From assembly GCA_002315505.1 (NCBI GenBank), contig DCGX01000032.1, forward strand, positions 1 to 12,577: 12,577 nucleotides of DNA. The letters run 5' to 3'. The position numbers and the translations under genes were made by a program. Numbering within the stretch: the first letter of the stretch is position 1; each line of letters starts with the position of its first letter. The stretch is from Ruminococcaceae bacterium UBA1767 (lineage in GTDB: Bacteria > Bacillota > Clostridia > Oscillospirales > Acutalibacteraceae). Below, in pieces: positions 1 through 7,347 of this stretch. The notes below the pieces were generated by a model, which made no database searches, had not been told where the DNA came from, and saw only the letters and a program-made list of their open reading frames with translations.

Positions 1-199
1 CCAATTCCTCTGTACCTATATCTGTAAGTAATCCCTTCAGCTCGGGGTACGGCATGGCATATCTTTGTGATAAATAGCGGAGTGAAGCTCCGAGCTCACC
101 GTCCGGACCACCATATTGTGAAATAATTATACTTGCATATTTCGGATTGGGATTAGCAATCTTTACAGGGTACTGTAATTTCTTTTCATAAACAAACAT
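1..199 (-). CDS. cotJC: CotJC, manganese-catalase-family spore coat protein (5' part only, runs off the left edge)
   Basis: Translating the reverse strand from the ATG at 199 gives 66 residues starting MFVYEKKLQYPVK, the usual CotJC opening. The stretch QYGGPDGELGA (28-38) and the later DIGTEEL (60-66) are the N-terminal signatures of the manganese catalase family. E35 and E65 sit where that family's first dimanganese glutamate ligands lie; the following histidine ligand is beyond the edge. The family packs a four-helix ferritin-like bundle, and CotJC is a coat component of spores whose catalase role is plausible but not shown here. The ATG overlaps the cotJB TGA by one base (TGATG), and a GGAGG at 209-213 (read on the minus strand) lies 9 bases upstream, so the start is secure. 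Confidence 0.93.
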   Translation of the reverse strand, partial: MFVYEKKLQYPVKIANPNPKYASIIISQYGGPDGELGASLRYLSQRYAMPYPELKGLLTDIGTEEL

Positions 200-444
200 C
201 AGCCATTACCTCCGATTTCCCATGGCCATGGGTCTTTGAGCCACGAAACACCGGGTGCTTCGTCTGAATAAAGCTGACCGCACTGTTCAATGTATTCAGC
301 GGTTAGCTTTTCGTTTTTCTCCTTGTACTTGTTATAAAGTGAAAGTGCACTTAAATCATCGGGATGTGTGTCAAGGTACAGGTGAAGCTCCCACATTGCA
401 AACTGTACGGCCTGGAGCTGTTTTGAAAGCATTGCTTTTGTCAT
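199..444 (-). CDS. cotJB: CotJB, small spore coat protein
   Basis: An 81-residue acidic protein, close to the usual CotJB length of about 85-90. Recognisable family features are the QLQAVQFAMWELHLYLDTHP stretch (9-28), the tyrosine-rich middle and the C-terminal WLKDPWPWE (68-76), a very typical CotJB ending. It is a structural protein of the inner spore coat, normally made with CotJA and CotJC in the mother cell. The ATG at 444 overlaps the cotJA stop as ATGA, and no strong ribosome binding site precedes it, so translation is probably coupled to cotJA. Its 3' end overlaps cotJC by one base. No signal peptide or membrane segment is visible. Confidence 0.93.
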   Translation of the reverse strand: MTKAMLSKQLQAVQFAMWELHLYLDTHPDDLSALSLYNKYKEKNEKLTAEYIEQCGQLYSDEAPGVSWLKDPWPWEIGGNG

Positions 445-668
445 CTTGTACCACGACCGAGAAACGGCTTGTTAAGACAGGGAAAAAACGTGCCGCATTT
501 CAGCGCAGTAAGTTCATCGTAGGTTGTTGAATCCGTCTGAAACGGAACGTATGCCATGGCGACAACCGGATTATCGGGCAGGGCAGTTGTGTAGCCTGTG
601 TAAATATTATCGACCTGTGCATTGAAGCCTATGCTTCTGCCACGGGTGGATTGTTGATAATTGTTCAA
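441..668 (-). CDS. cotJA: CotJA, spore coat-associated protein (TTG start)
   Basis: This 75-residue protein carries the CotJA hallmarks AMAYVPFQ (about 37-44) and a C-terminal GTFFPCLNKPFLG (about 59-71). The open frame continues 79 codons further upstream, but that part reads through the divergent promoter region and contains no CotJA-like sequence. I place the start at the TTG at 668 because AAGGAG (complement of 678-683) lies 9 bases upstream, and because no ATG or GTG lies nearby in frame. The resulting N-terminus is MNNYQQSTRGRSIGF. CotJA is needed in Bacillus for CotJC to enter the coat. It is the first gene of the cotJABC operon and ends in an ATGA overlap with cotJB. The extended glycine- and threonine-containing N-terminus (residues 1-30) is the least conserved part. 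Confidence 0.88.
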   Translation of the reverse strand: MNNYQQSTRGRSIGFNAQVDNIYTGYTTALPDNPVVAMAYVPFQTDSTTYDELTALKCGTFFPCLNKPFLGRGTR

Positions 669-700
669 GTTAATTAACTCCTTTTCTTTTTGGCATAAGC

Positions 701-731
701 CTATTACATTGTATGAAAATGGTGAAAATAT
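701..731 (-). promoter_or_regulatory. Candidate sigma-E-type promoter for cotJABC
   Basis: On the minus strand, CATACAAT (complement of 708-715) matches the sigma-E -10 consensus (CATACA plus variable base plus T) exactly. A GCATATT lies upstream and matches the -35 consensus, but the gap between them is only 11 bases instead of the usual 13-15, so the -35 assignment is doubtful. The predicted start of transcription near 701 leaves a leader of about 33 bases that includes the cotJA ribosome binding site. The cotJ operon is a known sigma-E (mother cell) target in Bacillus, which supports the idea. Confidence 0.42.
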
Positions 732-765
732 GCCACATAAAGCTGTATTATTAACATAATTTGTA

Positions 766-794
766 TTGTTTATTTTGTTTTTATATGGTATAAT
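766..794 (+). promoter_or_regulatory. Vegetative (sigma-A) promoter of the glycosyltransferase-recJ-rel operon
   Basis: TTGTTT (766-771) and a perfect TATAAT (789-794) are separated by exactly 17 bases, and TGG immediately before the -10 makes it an extended -10 promoter. Transcription would begin near 801, giving a leader of about 40 bases before the ATG at 841. No other good promoter is seen until 8783, so this is probably the main promoter for the six genes to 8786. Confidence 0.75.
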
Positions 795-840
795 AAACCG
801 ATAATGCGGTATTCTGCTTTTATATAACGGAGGTTTGCAC

Positions 841-1935
841 ATGAAAAAGCTGTTGTACTTCGCACACGGCTTAAGTGCGAACGGAATTGAGAGCTTTCTT
901 GTCAATGTGATGAAGCATATTGATAAATCAAAATATGCTGTGACGGTTATAATTGCTATCGATGAGGGTGTTGAATGCCTTCACGAAAAAGCTGTCCTTG
1001 ATATGGGCATACGTGTTATTCACGCAGGCGATATGGACTCGCTTAAAAAGAAGCTCGATTACTTCAAAAACATCCTCAGGATGATGAAAGCAGAGCATTA
1101 CGATATAGTTCATGCGAATATGGATTTGATGAACGGAATAGTCTTGCATTTTGCGAAAAAATGCGGAATCAAAAAACGTATTTGCCATGCACATAATTCG
1201 AAAAGTCAGTACAATCCTGTCGGCAGGCTGGCTTTTGTGAAAAGAAATGTGCAGAAGCTGTATTCGTTCACGATGAAAAGACTTATGCAAAACTCGTCAA
1301 CGGATTTTCTTGCCTGTTCAAAGGAAGCAGGGGAGTATTTCTACGGAAGTAATCCTTACAAGCTGATATATAACGGAATTGATATTGACAGGTTTAATGC
1401 TGATGTGCCGGATGATTATCTCAGAATAAAAAAACCTCATGTCATTGTCTGCGTAGGCAGACTTACGATGCAGAAAAATCCGATATTTGCAGTAGAAATT
1501 GCAAATGAGCTTAAAAAAATACGAAATGATTTTCAGATTATATGGGTCGGAGTCGGTGAGCTTGAGAATGAAGTGAAAAGCAAAATCCGTGAGCTTTCAG
1601 TTGATGATGTGTTTTCTCTTGTCGGATTGAGAACCGACATTCCGCAGATTTTAAATTCCTGTGACCTGTTTTTGATGCCGTCGCTGTTTGAGGGACTTCC
1701 CGTTTCACTCGTTGAAGCACAGGCATCGTCCTTGAAATGTCTTGTTTCCGATGTTGTGACAAAGCAGGCGGACATGGGACTTTGCGAATATTTTTCACTT
1801 GAAAAGTGTGCAGGTCAGTGGGCGAAGAAAATCAGCACTATGCTTGATGAACCTAAGGAAAAAGCAAATGAAGAAAAGCTGAAATTATTTGATATAAAAA
1901 ATACTGTTTCCGTTTTGGAAACAATTTACAGATGA
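841..1935 (+). CDS. GT-B fold glycosyltransferase (GT4-like, EpsF/CapM type)
   Basis: A 364-residue soluble retaining-type glycosyltransferase, the usual length for the family. The N-terminal Rossmann half opens with MKKLLYFAHGLSANGIESF, the glycine-rich acceptor-side loop common in EpsF-like enzymes; HAHN (116-119) follows. The C-terminal donor half starts at YNGID (177-181) and VGRL (205-208). It ends with the EX7E signature E284-GLPVSLV-E292, which binds the nucleotide sugar in this family. No signal peptide or transmembrane segment is seen, so it should act at the cytoplasmic side on a lipid- or polymer-linked acceptor. The substrate cannot be told. The start is the ATG at 841 with GGAGG at 829-833; a TTG six bases upstream lacks spacing to that site. 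The gene heads the operon and ends 15 bases before recJ, an unusual partner. Confidence 0.9.
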   Translation: MKKLLYFAHGLSANGIESFLVNVMKHIDKSKYAVTVIIAIDEGVECLHEKAVLDMGIRVIHAGDMDSLKKKLDYFKNILRMMKAEHYDIVHANMDLMNGIVLHFAKKCGIKKRICHAHNSKSQYNPVGRLAFVKRNVQKLYSFTMKRLMQNSSTDFLACSKEAGEYFYGSNPYKLIYNGIDIDRFNADVPDDYLRIKKPHVIVCVGRLTMQKNPIFAVEIANELKKIRNDFQIIWVGVGELENEVKSKIRELSVDDVFSLVGLRTDIPQILNSCDLFLMPSLFEGLPVSLVEAQASSLKCLVSDVVTKQADMGLCEYFSLEKCAGQWAKKISTMLDEPKEKANEEKLKLFDIKNTVSVLETIYR

Positions 1936-1950
1936 GAAAGGAGTGGCACT

Positions 1951-4002
1951 GTGAGCAGAAAAAAATGGGTAGTTAAGCCCTACGATAAAGAAGATGCAAC
2001 AGCTATAGCCGAGGCTCTCGGCGTCAGCCCGTATGCCGCTCTTATCGCATCAACCCGAGGGATAAAAACTCCCGATGAGGCTCGTGAATTTTTCGGGATG
2101 AGTGAGGAAAACATTGTTGACCCTTACTTTTTTCCTGATATGGAAAAGGCTGTCAGCCGAATCAGAACTGCACTTGATGAATTTGAACGAATTGCAGTTT
2201 ACGGTGACTATGATGCCGACGGTGTCACAGCGACAAGTCTTTTGTATTCTTATCTTGAAATGCAGGGTGCAGACGTTGTTTATTATGTGCCCGACCGCCA
2301 TACTGAGGGCTACGGACTCAGCTTTGAGGCTGTTGACAAAATCAGCCGTATGGGTGCAAAGCTCATAATCACGGTGGATAATGGTATCAGCGCCGTTGAT
2401 GAAGCAAAATATATCCGTAATCTTGAAATGGATTTGATTGTAACTGACCATCACCTGCCGGGCGATGTGTTGCCCGAAGCGATTGCCGTTGTTGACCCTC
2501 ACAGAGAGGATTGCACACTGACTTTTAAGGATTATGCAGGTGTAGGTGTCGCATATAAGCTAATTTGTGCACTTGAAGGCGGCGAGAATGAAATTACTGA
2601 CTCATACGTTGACCTTGTGACAATAGGCACTATTGCCGATATTATGCCGTTGAAATCCGAAAACAGAAGAATTGTGCGTCGTGGTGTCGAAATGCTTGCT
2701 GACTCCGACAGAATCGGAATACAGGCGCTTATGGAGGTCGCAGGACTTACCGAACGTGCAGTGACATCAACGTCGATTGCCTTCGGGATTGTACCGAGAA
2801 TTAATGCCGCAGGCCGAATGGGCTCAGCACTTCGTGCGATAAAGCTTTTGATTTGTGATGATTATGAGGAAGCAATTTCAATCGCACAGGAAATCCATGA
2901 CGATAACTCATCACGTCAGCAGATTGAACTTGATATTTTCCTTGAGGCAGTGGCAAAAATCGAAGAAAATCCGCAGTGGATTTATGACCCTGTACTTGTT
3001 GTGAGCGGTGAAGAATGGCACGATGGTGTTATTGGAATCGTTGCATCAAGACTTGTTGAAAAATACGGAAAGCCGACGATTGTGGTTACGGTTATCGGTG
3101 ACGAGGCGAAGGGCTCTGGCAGAAGCATTGAAGGCTTTAACCTTTATGAAGCACTGAAAAACTGCGAGAGTACACTTACACATTTCGGCGGTCATAAATT
3201 AGCCGCAGGTGTAGGTCTGCTTCCCGAAAATATAGATGAATTTCGCAGTGCAATCAACGAATATGCGGAGTCACAGCCTGCGTTGGTACCTATACAGAAT
3301 ATTGATTTTAAAATCAATCCTGCCTGCGTGAATACAGATTTACTCGGTGTGCTCAGTACGCTTGAGCCTTTCGGTGCAGGTAATACACAGCCTGTGTTCG
3401 GACTTTACAATATGGTTGTATCTGATATTCAGCCAATCGGTGGCGGAAAGCACATACGTGTTGTCCTTACAAGAGGAGATACATCACTGCAGGTTGTTAA
3501 ATTCAAAATGACTCCTGCGGAGTTTCCGTTTTATAAAAATGATATTGTCGATGCGGCGGTTATTATTGAACCGAATGAATATCTTGGTCAGCTTCGTATA
3601 AGTATATTATTGAAGAATATCAAGCTCCACGATATGGATGACGATATTCTTATTAAAAGAATGAATGATTTTACATCGCTTATGCGTGGCGGAAATATAA
3701 ATATCAGAGCAGATGAATTTCTGCCCGACAGAAATCTTACGGCGAGTGTTTATAAATTTATCCGTTCAAGCGGACGCTGGAATTATGATATAGAAACACT
3801 TTGCCACAGACTCGGTCTTTCTGCCGAATACTACGGCAAGGTTGCAAGTGCGGTGGAGGCTCTGACACAGCTCGGCACACTTGTATATGACGAAAACGGC
3901 GGGCTTACTCTTCCCGAGGTCAGTCAAAAGGTGAATCTTGATGATGCACCGATATTTACAAGAATTAAAATGCTTGATGAAATTAGCAGGCGAATAAACT
4001 GA
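1951..4002 (+). CDS. recJ: Single-stranded-DNA-specific exonuclease RecJ
   Basis: A 683-residue DHH-superfamily nuclease that degrades single-stranded DNA 5' to 3' in recombinational and base-excision repair. The DHH motifs are complete: YGDYDADG (84-91), TVDNG (141-145), the DHH triad (166-168) and DPHR (182-185), followed by PRINAAGRM (282-290). The DHHA1 domain spans about 345-440 and includes HDGVIGIVASR (357-367) and FGGHKLAAG (412-420). The OB-fold domain begins near 455 with the conserved PFGAGNTQP (473-481). Residues about 565-683 form an extra C-terminal region with a winged-helix look (ASVYKFIRS... then CHRLGLS...), as in many clostridial RecJ proteins. GTG at 1951 is preceded by AAAGGAG at 1937-1943. 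It is followed by rel after only 14 bases, with the apt gene that often lies between them absent. Confidence 0.97.
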   Translation: MSRKKWVVKPYDKEDATAIAEALGVSPYAALIASTRGIKTPDEAREFFGMSEENIVDPYFFPDMEKAVSRIRTALDEFERIAVYGDYDADGVTATSLLYSYLEMQGADVVYYVPDRHTEGYGLSFEAVDKISRMGAKLIITVDNGISAVDEAKYIRNLEMDLIVTDHHLPGDVLPEAIAVVDPHREDCTLTFKDYAGVGVAYKLICALEGGENEITDSYVDLVTIGTIADIMPLKSENRRIVRRGVEMLADSDRIGIQALMEVAGLTERAVTSTSIAFGIVPRINAAGRMGSALRAIKLLICDDYEEAISIAQEIHDDNSSRQQIELDIFLEAVAKIEENPQWIYDPVLVVSGEEWHDGVIGIVASRLVEKYGKPTIVVTVIGDEAKGSGRSIEGFNLYEALKNCESTLTHFGGHKLAAGVGLLPENIDEFRSAINEYAESQPALVPIQNIDFKINPACVNTDLLGVLSTLEPFGAGNTQPVFGLYNMVVSDIQPIGGGKHIRVVLTRGDTSLQVVKFKMTPAEFPFYKNDIVDAAVIIEPNEYLGQLRISILLKNIKLHDMDDDILIKRMNDFTSLMRGGNINIRADEFLPDRNLTASVYKFIRSSGRWNYDIETLCHRLGLSAEYYGKVASAVEALTQLGTLVYDENGGLTLPEVSQKVNLDDAPIFTRIKMLDEISRRIN

Positions 4003-4016
4003 AAGGACGTGGAATA

Positions 4017-6248
4017 ATGAGTGAAGAAATTACAAGAATAGAAGAAGTTACAACTAAAACTCCCGATGAATTGTATTCGGAGCTGGAAGAATGCGTAAAG
4101 AAGACCATGTCCGAGGAAGAAATCAAAGTAATCAGAAAAGCCTACGAGCTTGCGAAGGAAGCTCATTCAACACAGTTCAGACATTCGGGTGAGCCGTATA
4201 TTATTCATCCGATAGCAGTTGCAAAAATACTTTATGAATTAGGTATGGACGGCGAGAGTGTTGCCGCAGCATTGCTCCATGACGTTGTTGAGGATACACC
4301 GATTACAAAAGAAGAAATCAGCAGAGATTTCGGTGAGGATGTTGCAAATCTTGTCGAGGGTGTTACTAAGCTCGGCAAAATACCGCTTTCAACAAAGGAG
4401 AAACAGCAGGCTGAAAATGTACGAAAGATGCTCATGGCTATGTCACAGGACATCAGGGTTATCATTATCAAGCTCGCAGACCGAATTCACAACATGAGAA
4501 CATTGTCTTTTATGAAGCCGGAAAAAAGACGTGAAAAATCTCAGGAAACATTGGAAATATACGCACCTATTGCACATCGTTTGGGTATCAGAGGAGTTAA
4601 GGAGGAACTGGAGGATCTGGCTATCAGCTTCCTTGATCCGAATGCATATAATGAAATTCTCAGTTTGCTTGAGCAGCAACAGACAAAGCGTAAGGAATAC
4701 CTTGAAAATATCGAGAAGAAAATCAGCGACAGAGTTACACAGATTATTCCGAACTGTAAAATTTACGGCAGAGTAAAGAGCGCTCATGGAATATATCGAA
4801 AGATGTATATGCAGGGCAAATCCTTTGACGAAATTTATGATGTATATGCAATCCGTATTATTGTTGATGACGTAGTCGATTGCTATAACTGTCTCGGGAT
4901 TATTCACGATATGTTCAAGTCGATTCCCGGTAGATTCAAGGATTATATTACAACACCTAAGGCTAATATGTATCAGTCACTTCACACTACGGTTGTCGGT
5001 GAAGAGGGCATTCCGTTTGAGGTTCAGATAAGGACGTGGGAAATGCACCAGACCGCTGAATACGGTGTTGCAGCTCACTGGAAATATAAGCTCGGAATGA
5101 GCGGAAGACAGAAAAACGAAGAGAAGTTTGCATGGATAAGACAGCTTCTTGAATCGCAGAATGTTTCGGGAAATTCCGAAGATATTGTCAATACAATCAA
5201 AACCGACCTTGTTCAGGAGGAAGTGTTTGTCTTTACTCCCAAGGGTACTGTTATCAGCCTCCCGGCAGGTTCAACGGTTGTCGATTTTGCTTATGCAATT
5301 CACTCCGCTGTCGGTAACAGAATGACGGGCGCAAAGGTTGACGGCAGAATTGTGCCGATTGATTATGTTGTTAAAACAGGTGAAATCGTTGAGGTTATAA
5401 CTTCTCAGCAACAGGGTAAAGGTCCGAGCCGTGACTGGCTTAAATTTGTCAAGACCAGCGGCGCAAGGAATAAAATTCGTTCATGGTTCAAGAAGGAACG
5501 AAGAGAAGAAAACATCACCGAAGGCAGAGAAGAGGTCGAGAGAGAATTCAAGCGTAACTTCATTCATCTTGAGGATGAGGCTTACGATGAATTTGTGCTT
5601 GAAATCGCTCAAAGGCAGAAATTTGCCAGTATTGATGATTTCTATGCAGCAATCGGTTATGGCGGATTCTCACTTACGAGAATGATGCCGCATATCAAGG
5701 ATGAGTATGTAAAGCAATACGTAAAGACTGAAAAAAATGATGATGACGTTATCAAAATTTCCAAGAAGGCTCCCGAAAAGCGTTCAAAGAGCAAGGATGG
5801 CGTTGTTATCGAGGGTATTGATAACTGTCTTATAAAGCTCTCAAAATGCTGCAACCCTGTCCCCGGCGACCCGATTATCGGCTTTATTACAAGAGGACAC
5901 GGCGTGTCAATTCACAAGAGAGATTGTACAAACGTACCCGTTGATATCGCAAAGGATGACGAGCCCGACAGATGGATAAACGCATCGTGGGACTCAAATA
6001 TCAAGGAGGATTTCACGGCATCACTTTCATTTACCTGCCTTGACCGTGTCGGACTTATGGCGGATATGTCGAGAATGATTGCGGATATGCGTGTTATGAT
6101 TTACGGAATCAATACCCGCAGTTCAAAGGACGGCAGAGTAAATATCGAGCTTAATATCGGCGTTAACGGAACAGAGCATTTGCAGAGTGTAATGCTTAAA
6201 CTCAAAAAAATAAACGGTGTACTTGATGTTGAAAGGACAAACGGATAA
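4017..6248 (+). CDS. relA: Bifunctional (p)ppGpp synthetase/hydrolase Rel
   Basis: A 743-residue full-length long RelA/SpoT homologue that makes and breaks the alarmone (p)ppGpp in the stringent response on the ribosome. The HD hydrolase domain is intact: R55, H64, H88-D89 (in ALLHDVVEDT), D155 and N159 (in KLADRIHNM). The synthetase domain contains YDVYAIR (274-280), the RFKD motif (306-309) typical of bifunctional enzymes, ITTPKANMYQSLHTT (311-325) and EVQIRT with E335. The TGS domain covers about 402-463, a helical region follows, then a zinc-finger-like segment with C604, C611-C612 and C637, and a C-terminal ACT/RRM domain (666-743). Both activities should therefore be present, as for the single Rel of Firmicutes. 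The ATG at 4017 follows AAGGA at 4003-4007. Its TAA overlaps the dtd ATG by one base. Confidence 0.97.
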   Translation: MSEEITRIEEVTTKTPDELYSELEECVKKTMSEEEIKVIRKAYELAKEAHSTQFRHSGEPYIIHPIAVAKILYELGMDGESVAAALLHDVVEDTPITKEEISRDFGEDVANLVEGVTKLGKIPLSTKEKQQAENVRKMLMAMSQDIRVIIIKLADRIHNMRTLSFMKPEKRREKSQETLEIYAPIAHRLGIRGVKEELEDLAISFLDPNAYNEILSLLEQQQTKRKEYLENIEKKISDRVTQIIPNCKIYGRVKSAHGIYRKMYMQGKSFDEIYDVYAIRIIVDDVVDCYNCLGIIHDMFKSIPGRFKDYITTPKANMYQSLHTTVVGEEGIPFEVQIRTWEMHQTAEYGVAAHWKYKLGMSGRQKNEEKFAWIRQLLESQNVSGNSEDIVNTIKTDLVQEEVFVFTPKGTVISLPAGSTVVDFAYAIHSAVGNRMTGAKVDGRIVPIDYVVKTGEIVEVITSQQQGKGPSRDWLKFVKTSGARNKIRSWFKKERREENITEGREEVEREFKRNFIHLEDEAYDEFVLEIAQRQKFASIDDFYAAIGYGGFSLTRMMPHIKDEYVKQYVKTEKNDDDVIKISKKAPEKRSKSKDGVVIEGIDNCLIKLSKCCNPVPGDPIIGFITRGHGVSIHKRDCTNVPVDIAKDDEPDRWINASWDSNIKEDFTASLSFTCLDRVGLMADMSRMIADMRVMIYGINTRSSKDGRVNIELNIGVNGTEHLQSVMLKLKKINGVLDVERTNG

Positions 6249-6709
6249 TGAAAGCAGTAGTTCAGAGAGTAACCTCGTCTTCCGTTAAGGTTGACGGAAA
6301 TATAATCGGCGAAATCGGGAAGGGCTATAATATTCTTCTCGGAGTATATCCCGATGACAATCGCAGGGATGTCGAAATTCTTGCGGCAAAAGTAGCTAAA
6401 TTGCGTATTTTTGAGGACGAAAATGAAAAAATGAATTTATCGATAGCAGATGTTGATGGTGAAATTCTTGTAATTTCACAGTTCACACTCTGCGCAGACA
6501 TTAAAAAGGGCAACCGTCCTTCGTTTACCACAGCCGCACCACCCGATTATGCAAATGAGCTTTACGAATACTTTATTTCTCAGCTGAAGGAGAACGGAAT
6601 CCGTAAGGTTGAGCACGGTCAGTTTGGTGCTGATATGAAGGTTGATATTCAAAATGACGGACCTGTGACTATTCTTATGGATACAACAATATGGAACGAA
6701 AAGAAGTGA
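6248..6709 (+). CDS. dtd: D-aminoacyl-tRNA deacylase Dtd
   Basis: A 153-residue protein, full length for Dtd, which removes D-amino acids (and mischarged glycine) from tRNA and so protects translation. The two active-site motifs are both present: SQFTLCAD (77-84) and NDGPVT (136-141), the latter supplying the Gly-cisPro pair (G138-P139) that reaches into the neighbouring subunit. The N-terminus MKAVVQRVTSSSV is the family standard. The ATG at 6248 shares one base with the rel stop, and AAAGGA lies at 6232-6237 within the end of rel. The rel-dtd pairing is a conserved Firmicute arrangement. The 3' end overlaps or abuts the start of the next gene, which suggests coupled translation. Confidence 0.97.
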   Translation: MKAVVQRVTSSSVKVDGNIIGEIGKGYNILLGVYPDDNRRDVEILAAKVAKLRIFEDENEKMNLSIADVDGEILVISQFTLCADIKKGNRPSFTTAAPPDYANELYEYFISQLKENGIRKVEHGQFGADMKVDIQNDGPVTILMDTTIWNEKK

Positions 6710-7347
6710 ATTCTTTGAAAATCGAAACACTTGTACTTGATTTTTTGGGTGCTAACTGTAACATCGTGACAGATGAAAAGACGAACGAAACCGCTGTGAT
6801 TGACTGCGGTGATTGTTCTAAAGAGGTATTGAAGGCACTTGAAGGCAAAAACTTAAAATATATTTTACTCACTCATGGTCACGCAGACCATATTCTCGGA
6901 GTGTATAAGCTCAAAATGGCTTTTCCCGATGCAAAAATTGTCATTCATAAGGATGATGCAATTTGCCTTATTGATTCAAAAAGAAGTCTTTGTGACGGAA
7001 TTGTACCGGGCTATCAGACCTTTATCGAGGCTGATATGAAGGTTGACGAAGGTGATAAGCTGATGCTCGGCGAGAGTGAAATTACTGTTCTTCACACGCC
7101 CGGACATTCGCTCGGTAGTGCCTGCTATCTTTTTGAAAAAGAACGGGTTATTTTTACGGGTGATACACTTTTCAGTCTTACTGTCGGCAGAACGGATTTC
7201 TTCGGCGGAAGTGATGAGGATATGGATAAATCAATTCGCAGGCTTTACAATATGGAGGGTGACTACGAGATTTATCCGGGTCACAATCGTTCAACTACTC
7301 TCGCCTACGAGAGAAATCGTAACAGATATATGAGGAGATTCAGATGA
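6706..7347 (+). CDS. Metallo-beta-lactamase-fold hydrolase (glyoxalase II-like, YqgX/GloB group)
   Basis: A protein of about 210 residues with a complete dinuclear metal site. Numbering from the GTG at 6706, the HXHXDH motif is at 57-62 (THGHADH), H134 is in TPGHS, D153 in TGDTLF and H193 in PGHN. The ending GHNRSTTLAYERNRN matches the short glyoxalase II-like hydrolases. The family cleaves thioesters or related esters; the true substrate is unknown here. The start is uncertain: ATG at 6691 (19-base overlap with dtd, poor ribosome site), GTG at 6706 (GTGA overlap with the dtd stop, chosen for coupling) or TTG at 6715, which would give the MKIETL beginning most typical of homologues. It sits between dtd and hemZ, as in many clostridia, and ends in an ATGA overlap with hemZ. 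Confidence 0.9.
   Translation: MNSLKIETLVLDFLGANCNIVTDEKTNETAVIDCGDCSKEVLKALEGKNLKYILLTHGHADHILGVYKLKMAFPDAKIVIHKDDAICLIDSKRSLCDGIVPGYQTFIEADMKVDEGDKLMLGESEITVLHTPGHSLGSACYLFEKERVIFTGDTLFSLTVGRTDFFGGSDEDMDKSIRRLYNMEGDYEIYPGHNRSTTLAYERNRNRYMRRFR

Noticed and set aside
255..530. Plus-strand open frame antisense to cotJB/cotJA
   Set aside because: No ribosome binding site, unnatural composition, and it lies opposite two well-supported coat genes.
797..810. Small hairpin ACCG-ATAATG-CGGT in the glycosyltransferase leader as a regulatory element
   Set aside because: A four-pair stem is too weak to support a riboswitch or attenuator call, and no T-run follows.
669..905. Upstream extension of the cotJA frame (79 more codons, starting at 905)
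   Set aside because: It crosses the divergent promoters and the glycosyltransferase start, has no family similarity, and a good ribosome binding site sits before the internal TTG at 668.
2050..2502. Minus-strand open frame of 150 codons within recJ
   Set aside because: Antisense shadow of the conserved DHH motifs; no independent protein features.
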